Source of the DNA: Spirochaetia bacterium
GTDB lineage: Bacteria; Spirochaetota; Spirochaetia; Treponematales; Breznakiellaceae
DNA: 19,251 nt
Assembly: GCA_025997795.1 (NCBI GenBank)
Contig: BNVB01000048.1
Span: forward strand, 1-19,251
Direction of reading: 5' to 3'
The notes under the pieces are model-generated. The model was not told the DNA's origin. It was given only the letters and a program-made list of their open reading frames with translations, and did not search any database. This document shows, piece after piece, positions 16,844-19,251 of this stretch (the first letter of the stretch is position 1; every line of letters begins with the position of its first letter). The position numbers and the translations under genes were made by a program.

Positions 16844-17545
16844 CTATTTTGCGGGAATACCCAGCCGGGTGAGCGCTGCGGTAAAATAATCCGGCAGGGG
16901 GGCGGTAATTTCCAGGCCGCCTTTGACCAACGAAGAAGGCAGATAGAGCGAGGCGGCATGGAGAAAAAGCTGCTTAAAGCCCAGGGTTTTTCGCAGTATT
17001 TTGTTAAGGGCAAAATCGCCGTATTTGTCGTCTCCCAGAATGGGGTGTCCCAAGCGGGCCAGGTGGCGGCGGATCTGGTGCATACGGCCGGTGGCGGGTT
17101 TTAGTTCCAGTAAGGAAACCATCCTGCGGGGCTTTCCCGGTTCCGCCCCGGTATCCGGCAAGGGAGCGGATCCAAGGCGGGTATAGGCGGTTTCGGCGGC
17201 CAGTTCTTTTCCCTTAACAGGCAGGGTTTCGGTAATTACCCCCTCTAAAGCGGGAAAACCGGCACAGAGGGCCAGATAGGATTTTTTTAGGCCCTTTTGA
17301 CCTGTACCGGTTTGGGCAAAAAGGGCCGCACAGGCGGCGGCGCTTTTTTTGTTTTTGGCGGTAACGATAACACCGGAAGTATCCTTGTCCAGCCGGTGTA
17401 CCAGAAGAGGCCGGGGTCTATACATTTGGGCCAGAAGAGAATCCAGCGAAAGGCCTACCCTGGTTCCTCCCTGAACAGAAAGCCCCGCCGGTTTATCAAG
17501 GACCAGCAATGTTTCATTCTCAAATAAAACCGGGATTTCCTTCAT
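16844..17545 (-). CDS. RluA-family pseudouridine synthase, no S4 domain
   Basis: 233 residues, cytoplasmic. The catalytic motif HRLDKDTSG is at 50-58, with Asp53 as the predicted nucleophile that isomerises uridine in RNA. The conserved MHQIRRHLARLGHPILGDDKYG block follows near 155-177. There is no N-terminal S4 domain, as in RluA-size enzymes, so the target (23S rRNA or tRNA) cannot be told. It starts 3 bp after the stop of the OmpA-like gene on the same strand with no strong ribosome-binding site, so coupled expression is likely. No terminator is seen after its stop, and the island promoter follows 80 bases on. Confidence 0.9.
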   Translation of the reverse strand: MKEIPVLFENETLLVLDKPAGLSVQGGTRVGLSLDSLLAQMYRPRPLLVHRLDKDTSGVIVTAKNKKSAAACAALFAQTGTGQKGLKKSYLALCAGFPALEGVITETLPVKGKELAAETAYTRLGSAPLPDTGAEPGKPRRMVSLLELKPATGRMHQIRRHLARLGHPILGDDKYGDFALNKILRKTLGFKQLFLHAASLYLPSSLVKGGLEITAPLPDYFTAALTRLGIPAK

Positions 17546-17548
17546 GTT

Positions 17549-18757
17549 TTAATTTTCCAGCAGGGTTATCTCCACCCGGCGATTCCGCCGCATTCCTTCT
17601 GCGCTGCGGTTATCTGCCACGGGCCGTTCTGCCCCATAACCGCGGACCACCACATGGGAAGTTTCCCGCACACCCCGGGAGACAAGGTAGTTTGCCACCG
17701 AAGCGGCCCGGTCCTGGGAAAGTTTCATACGCCCTGCGGCGGTACCGGCCATGGCGGTGTGGCCGCCCACCAGGATATCCCGCTCTGCAAACTGTTTAAG
17801 GATATCGCCTATTTTATCAAGTTTGGTTTTTTCGCTTTCCAGCAGTATGGCTGAATCGGGCTGGAACTGAATATTCTCCAGGCTTATGATGATTCCTTCG
17901 TCAACAATTCGTACCGATGCATCGTTTATTCCCAGCCGGGCGATTTCGTCGCTAATGCTTTGGGCGGTTTCTTCTTTTTTCATTATTTCCGATTCAAGCA
18001 GTACCGCTTCTGCCCGGCCCCGGTATTCTACGGTCATGCCGTTGGAAAGTTCAAAGATCATCCTAAAACTTTCATCGTATGCCGCCGCCTGGCCTACTTC
18101 CGTATCCCAGTATACGATTTGATCCGAAGCGCCCATGATACGCCGGGGCCAGATCCTGCCGCTTACTGCCTCGGGTTCATAAAAGATCCGGTAGGATACG
18201 GAAAAAACCGGATAACTTTTTCCCTTCCATTGCCGCTGTCCCAAAAAGGTATAATGGGCCTCAAAGGGAATACGGTAGGGCTGATCGATCCCAAAGGTAT
18301 TCCTAAAGTCGTGCATTTCGTAACCCATGGCGGTCCAGGTTTCGCCTTCCGCTACTTCTTTGCCGGGGAACACCGGCACATTGCGGACCACCGGCATATA
18401 GTACTTGGCATCGATGGTAAGGTAACCAAGCTCGTCCCGCCCAAAGGTGGAAGTGTATTCTTCGCTCCACTGGAAGCTTTCGCCGCCTTCGATAATTTGT
18501 TCGGAAGTGGTAAAGGTGGCATTGTGCTGGGCCACGGCCCCATCGGCATCGCTTATTTCTACCGACACCCGGTTAAGTATCCGGGCCCGGTGGCTGAAAG
18601 ACCGGTTGATGTATACATCTTCGTTTACCACCGAGAGAATGCGGTACTTGTTTCCCGCTGCGTGTTTATAGACAAACGTTTCTGCCCAGGAGGAGGCGGA
18701 GATTGACAGGGCCAGGACAAAGATTAAAACAATACGGCTAGCGATAAGACTTTTCAT
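17549..18757 (-). CDS. OmpA-like peptidoglycan-associated envelope protein
   Basis: 402 residues. The start at 18757 is chosen over an in-frame ATG at 18778 because GGAGGT lies just before it and a signal peptide begins there (cleavage near SSWA). A beta-rich N-terminal domain of about 260 residues, not recognised, is followed by a C-terminal OmpA-like domain (about 300-402: FQPDSAILLESEKTKLDKI, LSQDRAASVANYLVSRGV, RRVEITL). This domain normally clamps peptidoglycan through an Asp and an Arg 15 residues apart. Here Arg350 is kept, but the Asp of HTD is Ala335 (GGHTAMAG). That may reflect ornithine in place of diaminopimelate in spirochaete peptidoglycan. It is probably an outer-membrane tether, first gene of a pair with the pseudouridine synthase. 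Confidence 0.88.
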   Translation of the reverse strand: MKSLIASRIVLIFVLALSISASSWAETFVYKHAAGNKYRILSVVNEDVYINRSFSHRARILNRVSVEISDADGAVAQHNATFTTSEQIIEGGESFQWSEEYTSTFGRDELGYLTIDAKYYMPVVRNVPVFPGKEVAEGETWTAMGYEMHDFRNTFGIDQPYRIPFEAHYTFLGQRQWKGKSYPVFSVSYRIFYEPEAVSGRIWPRRIMGASDQIVYWDTEVGQAAAYDESFRMIFELSNGMTVEYRGRAEAVLLESEIMKKEETAQSISDEIARLGINDASVRIVDEGIIISLENIQFQPDSAILLESEKTKLDKIGDILKQFAERDILVGGHTAMAGTAAGRMKLSQDRAASVANYLVSRGVRETSHVVVRGYGAERPVADNRSAEGMRRNRRVEITLLEN

Positions 18758-18760
18758 GAG

Positions 18761-18766
18761 ACCTCC
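18761..18766 (-). promoter_or_regulatory. Strong ribosome-binding site that sets the OmpA-like start
   Basis: GGAGGT on the minus strand ends 3 bases before the ATG at 18757. The other in-frame ATG (18778) lies upstream of this site and would place it inside the coding region. Confidence 0.8.
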
Positions 18767-18816
18767 GGAATTCAGCATTCTCTTATAGTATCGGCATCAA
18801 GGCTCAAGATCGACGG

Positions 18817-18845
18817 TTGACATGATAACTATATAGAGTCATAGT
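18817..18845 (+). promoter_or_regulatory. Candidate promoter for the tRNA gene
   Basis: TTGACA (18817-18822), 17 bp, CATAGT (18840-18845). The start would be near 18852, leaving about 48 bases of T-rich leader before the tRNA. Confidence 0.5.
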
Positions 18846-18899
18846 AGTTTTGTTGGGTAGGTTTTTATGCGGTTTTTTGTTTTTTTATTGTAGTTTCGA

Positions 18900-18973
18900 G
18901 GGCCCATAGCTCAGTTGGTTAGAGCTGCGGACTCATAATCCGTAGGTCCCTGGTTCAAGTCCAGGTGGGCCCA
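18900..18973 (+). tRNA. tRNA with anticodon CAT, probably tRNA-Ile2 (lysidine type)
   Basis: A complete 74-nt cloverleaf: acceptor arms GGGCCCA/TGGGCCC, D arm GCTC/GAGC, anticodon arm GCGGA/TCCGT with loop CTCATAA, and T arm CCTGG/CCAGG with loop TTCAAGT. The discriminator is A, and CCA is not encoded. CAT could mean elongator Met or Ile2. The C4-G69 and C5-G68 pairs, which TilS uses to recognise tRNA-Ile2, and the overall likeness to known Ile2 genes favour isoleucine. The initiator type is unlikely because the first acceptor pair is a normal G-C. Confidence 0.9.
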
Positions 18974-19024
18974 AAAAGATAAACCCTTATGTTAGAGCTG
19001 TTCCAAAACCGGCGAATTTTTGCC

Positions 19025-19053
19025 TTGACAGGGTTCCTATGTTTCTGTATAAA
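19025..19053 (+). promoter_or_regulatory. Near-consensus sigma70 promoter of iorA
   Basis: TTGACA (19025-19030), exactly 17 bp, TATAAA (19048-19053). The start would be near 19060, giving a leader of about 15 bases that contains AGAGGA before the ATG at 19075. Confidence 0.8.
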
Positions 19054-19069
19054 GAAACATAGAGGAACC
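19032..19069. promoter_or_regulatory. Dyad symmetry centred on the iorA -10 box, candidate operator
   Basis: GGTTCCTATGTTTC (19032-19045) and GAAACATAGAGGAACC (19054-19069) are inverted copies apart from a 2-base insertion in the right arm. The -10 box is between them. Only the right arm would be transcribed, so the symmetry most likely works as DNA, as a repressor or activator site. Confidence 0.6.
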
Positions 19070-19074
19070 GGAAC

Positions 19075-19251
19075 ATGAAACGTTTACTTATGGGAAACGA
19101 GGCAATCGCATTGGGCGCCCTCAGGGCCGGGGTAGATTTTGCGTCCGGTTATCCGGGGACTCCGTCTTCGGAAATCCTTGAAACCCTGGTAAAGGAAAAA
19201 TCCGCTTCGGTGTATGCCGAATGGTCGGTGAACGAAAAATCCGCCCTGGAA
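19075..19251 (+). CDS. iorA: Indolepyruvate:ferredoxin oxidoreductase alpha subunit, N-terminal fragment
   Basis: 59 residues before the right edge. The opening LLMGNEAIALGALRAG and FASGYPGTPSSEI match the N-terminus of IorA, the thiamine-diphosphate-dependent subunit that oxidatively decarboxylates aryl-2-oxoacids (indolepyruvate, phenylpyruvate) with ferredoxin as electron acceptor. This suggests aromatic amino-acid fermentation in an anaerobe. GAGGA lies about 9 bases upstream of the ATG. The iron-sulfur domain and the usual iorB partner would lie beyond the window. Confidence 0.9.
   Translation, partial: MKRLLMGNEAIALGALRAGVDFASGYPGTPSSEILETLVKEKSASVYAEWSVNEKSALE

Overview
The window looks like a chromosomal segment of a Treponema-type spirochaete. 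Three things point that way: a UPF0164-family outer-membrane-type protein at 8136-9425, a periplasmic-sensor PP2C phosphatase paired with a large TPR-like exported protein, and an OmpA-like protein whose usual diaminopimelate-contacting Asp is replaced by Ala (spirochaete peptidoglycan uses ornithine). The genus is an inference from protein character; no database was searched.

Layout. (1) 1-8041, minus strand: an apparent operon from a promoter near 8080-8108, running through a 1018-residue exported TPR-like protein, a 1546-residue membrane PP2C/SpoIIE phosphatase whose GTG start overlaps the preceding stop (TAGTG), and a small helical protein cut by the left edge. (2) 8136-9425, plus strand: the UPF0164 protein, divergent from that operon; a perfect 15-bp palindrome lies in the shared 94-bp gap. 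(3) 9442-11689, minus strand: a DUF4912 protein overlapping by 8 bp a GH57/DUF1957 protein that seems to lack its catalytic nucleophile. (4) 11690-11981: a gene-free gap with nested stem-loops and a 29-bp tandem repeat. (5) 11982-16763: an accessory island of unlike base composition. A plus-strand pair (PQQ-like beta-propeller protein, Imm11-like immunity protein) converges on a minus-strand trio (second Imm11-like protein, DUF4240/propeller fusion, DKNYF-family membrane protein). No toxin, transposase, integrase or phage gene is visible. (6) 16844-18757, minus strand: an OmpA-like protein and an RluA-family pseudouridine synthase 3 bp apart. (7) 18900-18973: a tRNA with anticodon CAT, probably tRNA-Ile2. 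(8) 19075 to the right edge: the start of iorA behind a near-consensus promoter with a dyad centred on its -10 box.

The backbone genes suggest envelope sensing and assembly: the phosphatase could read an extracytoplasmic signal and control a partner-switch pathway, with the TPR protein and UPF0164 protein as envelope partners. The GH57/DUF4912 pair belongs to the alpha-glucan neighbourhood but may be non-catalytic. The island resembles an orphan immunity cluster of a polymorphic-toxin or contact-dependent competition system. It is the most likely place for something undescribed, especially the DUF4240-propeller fusion and the inverted mosaic duplication of the Imm11-like gene.
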